This document shows, one piece after another, positions 1 to 9,057 of a stretch of DNA of 64,000 nt; within the stretch, counting starts at the first letter, position 1, and each line of letters starts with the position of its first letter. A program made the translations under genes and the position numbers. The notes beneath the pieces are model-generated. The model was not told the origin of the DNA. It did not search any database and worked only from the letters and a program-made list of their open reading frames with translations. This DNA is from Simmondsia chinensis (Eukaryota > Streptophyta > Magnoliopsida > Caryophyllales > Simmondsiaceae): positions 12,097,501-12,161,500 of the forward strand of contig JAGTTD010000018.1 in the NCBI GenBank assembly GCA_018398585.1. Reading direction: 5' to 3'.

Positions 1-342
1 TAATGGTAGAATCTTCTTGTTACAAATTTGAACCAAAAAAAAAAAAAACTATTGAACGGAAGGACTGATGCAAGAGCAGTCCTATATACCAATTATTTAT
101 TGATATATATAATTAATGGTGCCTCTCTAGTCTTATCTCTTAACATTGTAAAAGAAATATATGTTGATTATTTATGGAATGCGTCATTTAATATTATTAT
201 ATTATAAAAATAATTAAATTGATATTATTTTTTTTACAGAGAACTAATCGTTTAGGTATCCTGAAGTTTCAACATACCCTTTCAAATTAATATACCCAAT
301 AGGTTATTCTAAGCTTTGAAAATTTCAACACTCAGATACTTA
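1..342. other. AT-rich sequence, no gene seen
   Basis: No coding signal is visible. Around 255-345 there are phrases of the type ggtatcctgaagtttcaaca, a low-copy-looking repeat motif also seen at 54550-54600 and 55255-55320, so this is probably old repeat DNA flanking the gypsy LTR that begins at 343. Confidence 0.5.
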
Positions 343-677
343 TGTAATTTGGGGCAAAAAAGCCACTCCAGACACGAGCATCACTTCAGTTGAGCCAGAA
401 CATGACCTAATACTGGGCCCGAAACTCAAGTGTGCAAAGGCACTGTAGCACAGACACGCTGAAGGGCCTTCTTGGGCCTTAAAATAGGCCCATCCATCTG
501 CGGACAGCGGCCAGCGCGTTGGATCCTTTGGTGGGCCGCAATTCAGCCCAAACGCATTTAGGCGCAAAGTTTTCAGTGGAATTCAACTGCATCGAAACAT
601 TTTAGACTTAAACTTTACTTCAAAATTAGTAAGTTTGAGAATTATAATTGTATTAGGATTATTTAGGATTGGTTTCC

Positions 678-685
678 TATAAATA
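678..685 (+). promoter_or_regulatory. TATA box in the gypsy LTR
   Basis: The motif tataaata lies in the stretch before the Copia insertion at 746, as expected for the U3 promoter of a gypsy LTR. Confidence 0.5.
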
Positions 686-745
686 GGCTCCTAGGATCAT
701 ATTTTACAGCAGCTTGAGTCGATTTTCAATTATTATTTTGTGTAT

Positions 746-1418
746 TGTTGGGGAACCTTGACAAATCTGATATACTATAATGCCAATTTGTGAGGACAAA
801 TCTTGAACAAACTTGATATACTCGAATATCAATTTGTTAGGAAATTAATACCCCCTTAATGCGGAATTTAACACCCCAGAACTTGGTTCGATTCAAATAC
901 TACAACTCACACAAGAGAAGTAAACAAAGGAGATAAAAGAGAACAAATGAAGAACACAGAGATTTATGTGGAAAACCCTTCTTCAATCGAGAAGGAAAAA
1001 ACCACGGGCAGAGATGGAGATTCTTTATTGATCAAAAATAATTGAAGAATTACAAAGACAATTCCTTTGAACGAGATCTATGAAGAATTACTAAATCACT
1101 CCCTCTAAACTCTCGTAACGCTCTCAAATCAATGATGACGGGCGGCCCACTTTAATTGGATCTGATTGAATCCCTAAAACAGGAGCCCTAAACCCATATT
1201 TATACTAAATGACTAGGGTACGCGGAAAACGACTCCCGATTGATCAGGGGGGACCCGATCGATGTTCCACTGCCGACCGATCGGCCCCCCTTCTTTTGCA
1301 AATCTTAATTTTTCTCTAGCGTTGCTCTCCAATCGATCGGTTGTACCACCGGATCGATCGGCTTACTCATGGCGAGACTCATGACTAAATTACATGAATT
1401 TGAGGCATATTCCTAACA
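746..1418 (-). repeat. 3' LTR of the deleted Copia element (element sense)
   Basis: 673 bp, homologous to 3177-3807. On the plus strand it runs from TGTTGGGGAA to ATTCCTAACA. It is about 42 bp longer than its partner, mostly through extra sequence in the region rich in the CGATCGATCGG motif (about 1230-1370). Confidence 0.9.
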
Positions 1419-1419
1419 A

Positions 1420-1765
1420 ATCTCCACCTTGACTCAAATTTACACTTAAGCAAAATTTCTCCGCCTACTCTACAAAACAAACTTCCTGCTAGGTTGCAAT
1501 TGAGTAAGCATATCTCTGAGGTTATCAACAATGCCAATCTTTTTCTTCTTTGAATTAGCTCTTGACACATCTTCTGAAACAACCACCTGCTGCTAAACTG
1601 TGTTACTTAACTGAAACTGAACTTCCTCCGGCTTATTCACCTGACCTGAATCACAACTAACTGATGACATCTTCTGTGGAGATAGCAATAAAGACTCATC
1701 AAATGTGACATCTCTACTCGTCAGGAATTGCTTGAAGCAAACTCTTTTCTGCTTCCTATAAATGC
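1420..1765 (-). pseudogene. Copia integrase C-terminal linker remnant
   Basis: The minus-strand frame gives KRVCFKQFLTSRDVTFDES and then a Ser/Gln-rich linker with one internal stop. SRDVTFDES is a hallmark of the stretch between Copia integrase and reverse transcriptase. The frame ends at the polypurine tract, so RT and RNase H were deleted together with the integrase core. Confidence 0.75.
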
Positions 1766-1784
1766 CTTGTTCACAAGATTTTAG

Positions 1785-2270
1785 TCATGTAGACTGACCA
1801 CACAAAGAGCCCCTTTTACTAAGCTCAGACGGACTTTTATCACCTAAATGCTCCAATCTCAAATGTCTTGATTTTGTGATACCTGGTTCTGTCAATGATG
1901 ATGATGAAGATATTTTAACTGATCTTCCAACTATGGAATCGACAAATTCATATAACGTTTCTACCCGTCTACCCTTAATCACAACTAAAGCACCCTTAAC
2001 CACCTTCATAACTCTATCTTCAGCTGTGCACCTGTACCCACGTCATTCAAGAGTACTTAAAGAGATGAGATTCTTCTTCAAATAAGGAATATGATGAACA
2101 TCACTCAACGTCCTGATAGTGCCATCGAACATCTTAGCACGAATTTTTCCTATATCCAAAATTTTGTATGTAGCATCATTGCCCATCAAAGCAACTCCAC
2201 CTTGAATTGACTCGTACGTGGAAAACCAATCTCGATTGGGACAAACATGATAGGAGCAATCTGAATACAA
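1785..2270 (-). pseudogene. Copia protease and GAG-pre-integrase remnant
   Basis: SDCSYHVCPNRDWFSTY corresponds to the Copia protease start, where the active-site Asp-Ser-Gly triplet has become S-D-C. HHIPYLKKNLISLSTLE follows it. The next frame contains MKVVKGALVVIKGRRVE, HLRLEHLGDKSPSELSKRG and LCGQS, the pre-integrase domain with His-to-Glu type damage in the usual HLRLGH motif. The integrase core that should follow is absent: the text jumps near 1765-1785 to the integrase C-terminal linker. Confidence 0.85.
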
Positions 2271-2405
2271 AATCCAACTTTTTCTAAAATTCGAGCGAGG
2301 TTTAGATATAGACAGTTTATCACCATCATTCTAATCTTCAACTACAACACTAGCCGCTGCAGATCTCTGGTTAGACCTATTATCTACTTCTAGTTTCCTC
2401 TTAAG

Positions 2406-3175
2406 CTAACAGTCTCTCTTAATGTGCCCTTTCTTGTGATAGTAATTACAGGATAGGTTTTGATGTCTAAACTTAGACCTAGACTTGTTTCCACCATGAT
2501 CAGATTCTTTATTCTTAGTTCTTTCTCTCATAAATAAACCATAATCTAAGTTCTGAACGGAGTCTGACAACTCCTTATCTACTCTTTCTTTACTCAGTAT
2601 GCTTCTCTTAACTTCATCAACTGTGATAGTTGACCTACCACCATAAATCATGCATTCTACAAAGCCTTATATAAAGTAGAGAGTGAACATAACAATAATA
2701 TAGCTTGATCTTCATCCTTAGGCGCATCATCAAGCTCCTTCAACTCTTGAATTAACGAATTAAATTCATTAATATAATTCTTAAGTGACGTACCTTCTGA
2801 CATACGAAATGTGAACAACCAATGCCAAACTACAAGTTTGTTGAAGACTGATTTGAAACAGAATATAGCCTGCAATTTCTTCCACAACTCCTTAGCGGTC
2901 TTCACTTCCAGAACTTCTGTCAAAATGTCATCGGTAAGATACATCTGAATTGCCATAAGAGCCATTTCATCTAACTCCTCCCACTGTACTTCTAACAAAC
3001 TCTCAGGTTTATTCTCTTTTCCTTTTAAGGCTTTCTTCAAGCCACTCTGAGTTAAGAGACCCCTAACACGAACTTGCCATAAATTGAAACTCCTTTGAAC
3101 ACCAAACTTCTCAAATTCAGATTTAATTGTAGACATCATAATATTAAATTGAAATAAAAAGGGCTCTGATACCAA
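2406..3175 (-). pseudogene. Copia gag with degenerate zinc knuckle
   Basis: Retrotransposon capsid-like (UBN2-type) gag. The first frame, likely starting near 3139, contains FNLWQVRVRGLL, ALMAIQMYLTDDIL and TAKELWKKLQAIF, the usual order of Copia gag helices, and ends LYKAL at a stop near 2657. A second piece (2651-2406) holds the knuckle: CNYYHKKGHIKRDC keeps the Cys, GH and final Cys but has His where the second Cys belongs. The split at about 2655 and the lost Cys show decay. Confidence 0.85.
3161..3174 (-). other. Primer-binding site, initiator tRNA-Met type
   Basis: The minus strand reads TGGTATCAGAGCCC immediately inside the LTR, the standard plant Copia PBS. Confidence 0.9.
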
Positions 3176-3176
3176 T

Positions 3177-3807
3177 TGTTGAGGAATTTGGACAAATCTG
3201 ATATACTATGATACCGATTTGTGAGAAAAAATCTTGAACAAACTTGATACACATGGATATCAATTTGTTAGGAAATTAATACCTCCTTAATGCGGAACTT
3301 AACGCCCCAGAACTTGATTCGATTCAAATATTATAACTCATACAAGAGAAGTAAATAAAAGAGGTAAAAGAGAACAAACGAAAAACACGGAGATTTACGT
3401 GGATAACCTTTCTTCAATCGAGAAGGGAAAAACCACGGGCGACAATGGAGATTCTTTATTGATCACAAATAATGGAAGAATTACAAAGACACTTCTCTGA
3501 AGTAGATCTACGGAGAATTACTGAATCACTCCCTCTAAACTCTCGTAATGCTCTCAAATCAATGATGACGGTGGCTTACTTTAGTTGGATCTGACTGGAT
3601 CCCTAAAACAGAAGCCCTAAACCCGCATTTATACTAAACGGCTAGGGTATGCGGAAAACGACTCCTGATCGATCGGGGGAACCTGATCGATCGGCCCCCC
3701 TTCTGCTGCAAATCTTGATTTTTCTCCAGCGTTGCTCTCCGATCGATCGACTTGCTTATGGTGAGACTCATGACTAAATTACAAAAATTTGAGGCATATT
3801 CCTAACA
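3177..3807 (-). repeat. 5' LTR of the deleted Copia element (element sense)
   Basis: 631 bp, partner of 746-1418. It is followed on the minus strand by a near-perfect initiator-Met PBS at 3161-3174. The two LTRs differ by many substitutions and small indels, so the insertion is not recent. Confidence 0.9.
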
Positions 3808-4002
3808 TGTTTCTTTCTTGTACTCTTATTGAGGACTAGATTGAACTTATTTGCCCCCAGTTTTTTTATTAGCTTTAGCAATATAAATTTAGGGATACAC
3901 AATTTTTTCCTAGTTTTTTTTATTAGCTTTAGCAATATAAATTCAGGAAAGGCTGTTGAATCAGTCCCTTTCCCCTTCAGAAACCTTGGTGATTTACATC
4001 AG

Positions 4003-4015
4003 TAGGTATCAAAGC
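4003..4015 (+). other. Probable gypsy primer-binding site
   Basis: taggtatcaaagc resembles the initiator-Met PBS (TGGTATCAGAGC) with two changes, and lies 5 bp after the proposed LTR end TTACA (3998). Confidence 0.5.
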
Positions 4016-4020
4016 AACAA

Positions 4021-4960
4021 GATGTTTCCTACCATGGCTCATGGAAGACCAAGATTGATACCTAGAGGAGGCAACCCTGATTGTGACTATGCTCACCAAA
4101 CCGAAAGAAGGTTTGTAGAAGTGGAAGCAAGATTCCAGCAGACTCGAGTTAATGATGGAGAGGATGTCCACCAAGCTCCATCAGATATCTCAAACTCTTG
4201 ACCCCCGAGGCGAGGGTGACGAGGCAGATACAAAAGAGAGCTTCAACCACTCCTTTGAAAAAGTTGGTGCCCGAGGGAGAAACTACTGAAGGGGAAGGCC
4301 AACTCTAGACACATCTAAAGACACCCAGTGTAGGCAGTGGGAATCAGGAATCTAGGTTGAGATCCCTGAATTTTAAGGCGGTTGTGAGCCTGAAGCGTTC
4401 ATTAATTGGGTCACACAACTCTCAAGGAAGTCCTAGATTTCAAGGAGATGCCCGAACATAAACAAGTACCCTTATTAGTGACTAGATTAAGAGGAACAGC
4501 TGCTGCTTGGTGGCACCAGCTTAAGCATTCATGACTGAGGCAGGGAAAGCATAAGATCGAGACTTGGAATAAGATGAAGAAACATATGAAAAGCGCCTTC
4601 TTGGCCTACAACTACACCTAACTTATGTACCAACTTTTCCAGAACTTATGTTTAGGATTGCGATCAGTGGAAGAATATACCAGAGAGTTCTTTGCTTTAG
4701 TGGTAAGGAATGACCTGGCAATGTCTGAGGAATAGATGGCGAAAATGTATATACCGTTAAGGGAATTATTTCAAGAGATGTTGAATATGTTCGATAACTT
4801 CTAATCTTAGCTCGTCAAAGAGCCATACAGGTTGAAAAGAACCAGAAGAGGCACCAAATGAATGGGCCTTGGGGTGAACCAAACGGTGTCAAGATTCAAA
4901 TCAGGCGAGAGCCCCACCCAACAACGAAGTGTAGGGGCAAGCAAGCAAACCCGGGTGAGC
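4021..4960 (+). pseudogene. Ty3/gypsy gag, frameshifted and interrupted
   Basis: It starts at MFPTMAHGRPRLIPRGG (4021) and runs open to a stop at 4200. Capsid-like pieces then appear in shifting frames: PEAFINWVTQ near 4395, LVTRLRGTAAAWWHQL near 4480, KMKKHMKSAFLAYNY near 4570, a segment resembling SVEEYTREFFALVVRNDL near 4665, and a Gln-rich tail near 4900. This order (WWxxL, then YxxxFxxL, then a basic tail) is that of retrotrans_gag. Several stops and frameshifts make it non-functional. It is cut at 4960 by the next Copia insertion and resumes at 25602. Confidence 0.8.
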
Positions 4961-5289
4961 TGTCGGTGTATTTTTCAAAATAAACGAAAGATGATTTGGT
5001 GTCTTTTGGGTGAGGTGTGCTTCTTTATAAAGGGATGTGTCTCTTCATGAGAAGATACTTGAAAAATAAATACCCTTTACATTTTCATGATTAGAACACA
5101 TTAAAAATAACATGACTTGAAAACTTCAATCTCTCATTTCTTAAGTCTCGGTCATCCTTCCTCTCTACCCTCTTATTCTCACTTTGTTTTGGTTTCATGG
5201 TATCTCTAATACTATTTAGGAAAGTGGTTTGCTACATGCTTTGAAGCTGGTGACTGATTTTGATACCTATTATACCAATTTTCCTAACA
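4961..5289 (+). repeat. 5' LTR of the host Copia element
   Basis: 329 bp, TGTCGG to CTAACA, partner of 25246-25601. It lacks about 27 bp present in the partner. Confidence 0.85.
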
Positions 5290-6157
5290 ATCTAAAGATT
5301 TAATTTCGTTCATGAAAATGGCTTCTTCTCCCGGTGTGATGATGGCGAACTTCGTGAGATTGGTGAAAGAGATTACAAGAGAAAATTGAGACTTCTTGAA
5401 AATGGCATTCTTTGTTTTTGAATATGATGGGCATTAGACAAGGGAAAAATAGTAGGTTTTAATTTTGATGGTTTCAACCCACCTATGGTGGTAGATTTGC
5501 TGACTAAATGAGATGGGTGGTTTTGTGGTTGAGGTTTCAGTCCTTCTTTGGTTTTCCGTTCTGTTTGTCTAGTTCTTCTTCATTTGGAATTCATGTCTGA
5601 GCTTGTTTCTTGTGTGTCTTGTCTGGCCTGTGCTTGGCGTCTGTTGTGTCGGGTTTGGTTGGTTTGATTTTGGTGCCTGTTTGTTCCCTGTTTGATCTGA
5701 TCTCTTTTTGTTCCCACTACCATTTAGCGAGTGGCTAAGGCCTCGTCTTTTCGAGTTGCCTGTTTGTACTACGGCTTTGCCGATATTTATCGAAAAGAAA
5801 TGTAGTTCTTAAGAAGTATGCGACTTTACGCTTTATAAAACCTTGATGGTTTGGTAATATAAAATTATGACCAAATGCCTTTGATTCAAAGGATGTTGAA
5901 TCATGTTAATTTGAAAAAGAAAAAACTTAAAAATTAAAAATAATAAAAAAGGGAGAGAAAAGGTTACTGTAGTTTGTAATTTTTATTTTAAACCATGCAT
6001 TCATTCATGGTGGTGTGCAAAATGTAACTAGCATTCAAAACGGGAACAAATGACGTTCCCAAGAGTCATACTTGCGTCCCTCAAACCAAATACAATGAAG
6101 GGGTCCATAACCATTGATTCATGTGCCTTGTCATGTACAATTAACAAACAATCTACA
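5290..6157 (+). other. 5' interior of the host Copia element, no clear coding
   Basis: No standard PBS is visible after the LTR. A short frame from about 5310 (MKMASSPGVMMANFVRL) vaguely recalls Copia gag starts but stops quickly. The GT-rich stretch 5480-5880 is unassigned. Confidence 0.4.
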
Positions 6158-6222
6158 TTTAAAAAAAAAAAAAAGAAAAAGGAACATAACCAATGCCTCA
6201 AGGGCTCCCGCTTATGCAAGGT

Positions 6223-6242
6223 CGGGGGGGGGGGGGGGGGGG
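6223..6242. repeat. Poly-G/poly-C homopolymer in the SINE tail
   Basis: About 20 consecutive G on the plus strand, at the place where Au-type SINE tails have a short C-rich run. It is probably expanded by slippage, and its exact length is prone to assembly error. Confidence 0.9.
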
Positions 6243-6325
6243 CGGGTGCGGATGTACACAACCTTCCCCCTTCAGGGTGTTAACCTGAAGAGAGGTTGTT
6301 TTCCAGTGTCCCCAACCTGAAGGTG

Positions 6326-6424
6326 AGGACTTCCCAGGAGGTCACCCATCCTGGTACTACTCTCGCCCAAGCACGCTTAACTTCGGAGTTCTAATGGGAT
6401 CCGGTGACGGCGTGTTATCTTTGA
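6326..6424 (-). ncRNA. 5S-rRNA-like segment within the SINE, not a genuine 5S gene
   Basis: From ccggatcccattagaactcc onward the minus strand is close to the plant 5S consensus through gacctcctgggaagtcctc. The first 20-30 nt of 5S are diverged, and there is no 5S spacer or array. The internal control region (A box, intermediate element, C box) is well kept. It lies inside the SINE's target duplications, so it is a module of the element. Confidence 0.85.
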
Positions 6425-6540
6425 TACATTTTAAAATTCAGGTAAAGCCAAGGGAGGGGGATGCTCTAGTGGAGAGTCGAACCCCGACGCTCTCATATAT
6501 CAACTGGGCTCCAAACCACAAGGCTATGACCCTCAAGCTC

Positions 6541-7837
6541 TAACAAACAATCCACATATGATGTAAAATAAAAGCATGAAAACGGCAATTGTGTTCTGGC
6601 GGTTAGTTGGTAAAATGGATTTTGGATAATACCAAATTAGAGCCATGTAGAATTAATTATTTTTGGCAATTTTAATTAAATTGAATAGTAAACAAATTAT
6701 GGATACGTGTTTTATTATAAACTGGGAGTATGGAAAAGAATTTAAGTTTTGGATGGCTGTTGAAATCAGACATTAAGCCGATGCCAAAAACGATAAAATC
6801 CTTGTTTGACGTGGGTGTTGAAACCAGATGCCAAGACAATGAAGTGTGTTGATAATGATTTTGAGAAAGAATAATGGGTTTTTCGTGGAATATGGAAACA
6901 TATTCATAGTTTGGATTCATAAAGTGAATACGTATTTGAGTGAAGGAAATTATTAAAGGTAAAATAATGATAATCAAAAATTTGATTTTCATTGTTGAGA
7001 ACCACACGTTCACTTTGCAATGTAATTGTCCCTTTGAGACTTATAAATTATTTGCATATGTGAATATAATGCAATATTTGCATATGTAATGCCCCACTGA
7101 ATATTATATGTGTAAATATTGACATTAAAATCAAAACATGTGTGCAGTCGATGATACTTATTCGTAATGATTGATTGATAGTGACTTGTGTAACTTTCTT
7201 AAGTAAGAATCATGAAATTCTAAAATTGATATCGTAAAATATGAACAAGATATTTCAAATTGCATAAAAATTTCAATCAAATGTTTGTATGTCAAGATTG
7301 TGGGCATGTATATGCACAATAGAAAAATGTCTTTATTCCCTTTGAGTTGCATGCATTTGATGTAATGAAATTGTGTGAAGTGTGCTATACGACCAACAGA
7401 GCAATGTCATTTGTTAGTCAACTTACGGAAATTTTTTCTGATATATTCAAATGTAAATAATACGATTTATGGCATAAGTTTCACATAGTAATGTACTATC
7501 TACTGAAAATACATGTTAATAATTTATGATTTTGGTAATATTAAAACCGCAAGCATTCTGGTGTTTAAAAACTGATGAAATATAAATCAAGGATGATAAG
7601 AAATTTTAAATACTTGGTTGTTATAAATTGGTAAAAATGATAACCGGAATTTTAATTCTTGTATAATTATGATTGCTAAAACAAAATAATGTATATAAAT
7701 TATTCGTGAATATAATCATAGTATAATTTATATATTATGTATACATTGTAAACTTCAAGAATTTATAGTATGAAGGGTTACTAAATTGAAGTTTAATGCA
7801 TGTATGTTCATACTTGTGGAAAAGAATTTAGGCATAA

Positions 7838-7884
<47 letters not shown>

Positions 7885-8595
7885 AATTGCGTAAAAAAGG
7901 TAAATGCACGTACAATTTATGTAATTAATACATGCATGTTCATAAATATGCAATAAAATTTAGGTATAAGCATGGATGTTAATGCAATCATGAATTTTTG
8001 TGATTTTAATTGTTAACATGAATGCTTTTTGTTTACTTGGTGAAAACAAAATGGCGCGAATTTGAGTGGAATGAAATTAGCAGATCATAAAAGACATGAT
8101 TATATATTTTATGTTGTTCTGATGATATTATGTCTTGTGAACTAAATACTCAAATCAAGTGTAATTTTTACATGAAATGTATTTTTCTTATGTGATTTTA
8201 ATATCCATGTGTCATGATGCTGTTAGTCATTAAAGTGCGAATCTCAAGAGTATAGGAATATGAAAATATGATGTTTTATATGTTACCCATAAGGTTTGAT
8301 GCATATAAATGGCATGATTATTTATATGATTAATTATGGGTAGGCTGAAGTTCTTGAATGTAAATATGGATGAGTGTATAAAAATGATTTTGAATCTTCA
8401 TTGGTATTGATGAAATGCTTACATTATGATATTGGGAAGCAAAACATATTGAGATGAAATAGTTTTTGATCAATTCCTAGATCAAAAAATCGAATGTCAA
8501 TGAAAAATTACACGTCTCTGTCACATGATGAAAATCATGTTGTGAGGGAAGAAATCCCTGAAAAGGATTACTAGAACTTAGAAGATGTAAAGGAA
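6541..8595 (+). other. AT-rich interior of the host Copia element, no recognisable gene
   Basis: About 2 kb without a convincing coding frame on either strand. Small open frames at 6672-7013 and 7158-7352 (minus) have no family resemblance. A (TA)n microsatellite lies at 7839-7880. The stretch may be decayed Copia sequence or another unrecognised insertion. Confidence 0.45.
7839..7880. repeat. (TA)n microsatellite
   Basis: About 21 uninterrupted TA units. Confidence 0.95.
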
Positions 8596-8775
8596 AGATA
8601 AATATTTCGGTCCAGATTTTTATAAATTTCTAGTTGAATGAGCTAGAGACAATATAGATGGTTAAGTTCCACATTGTTGTGTCATAGAATATGATCCCAT
8701 GACCTAGGCTATGAAGTCTTGTAATGTCACTTTTGGAAATATGCCATAAATGAATTGGATGAATGTGTATATAGT
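8596..8775 (+). pseudogene. Copia reverse transcriptase N-terminal fragment
   Basis: FGPDFYKFLVE near 8606 and MKSCNVTFGNMP near 8711 match the linker and the EAM...W-KEA start of Copia RT (expected ...FLVEG..., AMKSxDVxFWKEA). Several stops are present. The RT palm motifs that should follow are missing, so a large internal deletion joins this to the RNase H part. Confidence 0.65.
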
Positions 8776-8969
8776 AAGTTTAGTAATGGTAAATGAGGCA
8801 TTGTATTTTGTATGTTGATTACATGTTGATATTTGTTATGGATATTCAGTACTAAATGAGCGTACTCCAGTAGTACAATTGTAGCATGAAAAGGCTTGAT
8901 ATAGCCTTCGTCATTGGAAAACTAATTAGATATGCAAGCCATTCAAGTTAAATTTACTAGCGTATAGCA

Positions 8970-9057
8970 CATAGGTGCTGAAATAACCATGGATTACAGT
9001 ATTACTTTTAATGAGTATTCTTCTACTGTAAAAGGATACTCGGATTCCAGTTGTATC
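8970..9057 (+). pseudogene. Copia RNase H, 5' part, broken by the tandem array
   Basis: The frame ends VKGYSDSSCI at 9057, the start of Copia RNase H (GYSDADWA-type motif). It resumes at 24219 with SSKEDYASTSEWVLLLG, giving the usual GYSDxxxxxxxDxxSTSGxxxxLG order across the insertion. This join proves that the 15-kb array interrupted an RNase H that was still recognisable. Confidence 0.8.

Larger units (their letters stand above)
746..3807 (-). mobile_element. Internally deleted Copia-type LTR retrotransposon
   Basis: Two LTRs (746-1418 and 3177-3807) start TGTT and end AACA, and enclose a 1.76-kb interior read on the minus strand. The flanks TGTAT (741-745) and TGTTT (3808-3812) look like a 5-bp target duplication with one mismatch. 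The PBS is complementary to initiator tRNA-Met next to the right-hand LTR, and the purine-rich tract aaggtggagatt adjoins the left-hand LTR, so the element runs right to left. Gag, protease and the pre-integrase domain remain. The integrase core and all of RT/RNase H are missing, so it is non-autonomous. It sits inside the LTR of the gypsy element. Confidence 0.9.
343..3998 (+). repeat. 5' LTR of the gypsy element, interrupted by a Copia insertion
   Basis: About 590 bp when 746-3812 is removed. It has 5-bp terminal inverted repeats (TGTAA at 343-347, TTACA at 3994-3998) and a TATA box (tataaata, 678-685). Two near-identical tracts containing ttattagctttagcaata lie at about 3866-3892 and 3919-3947, a short tandem duplication. 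The start is inferred only from the TGTAA/TTACA pairing and the PBS that follows. Confidence 0.55.
6158..6540 (-). mobile_element. Composite SINE: tRNA-like head, 5S-rRNA-like body, Au/Angio-type tail
   Basis: The 16-bp flanks taacaaacaatctaca (6142-6157) and taacaaacaatccaca (6541-6556) are a target duplication with one mismatch, so 6158-6540 moved as one unit. On the minus strand the head has box A-like TAGCCTTGTGG and box B-like GGTTCGACTCTCC (about 6525-6468). The middle (about 6424-6326) matches the 3' three quarters of plant 5S rRNA, including aagttaagcgtgcttgg and gggtgacctcctggga. The tail has gtgtacatccgcaccc, a long C/G homopolymer, then gggagcccttgaggcattgg and a T-rich end, as in Au-type plant SINEs. 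It sits inside the host Copia element. Confidence 0.85.

Noticed and set aside
343..567. 75-codon minus-strand frame at 340-567 as a gene
   Set aside because: It lies in the proposed gypsy LTR, with no domain, no splice context and no counterpart elsewhere.
5480..5880. A LINE 3' end in the GT-rich tract
   Set aside because: The wording is suggestive but there is no poly(A), target duplication or coding homology.
6050..6320. Overlapping frames with a Lys run and a Gly run
   Set aside because: They are translations of the poly-A and poly-G tracts of the SINE tail.
6326..6424. A functional 5S rRNA gene or a Cassandra TRIM
   Set aside because: The 5S match lacks a good 5' part and spacer, lies within a 16-bp SINE target duplication, and has no paired LTRs as Cassandra would.
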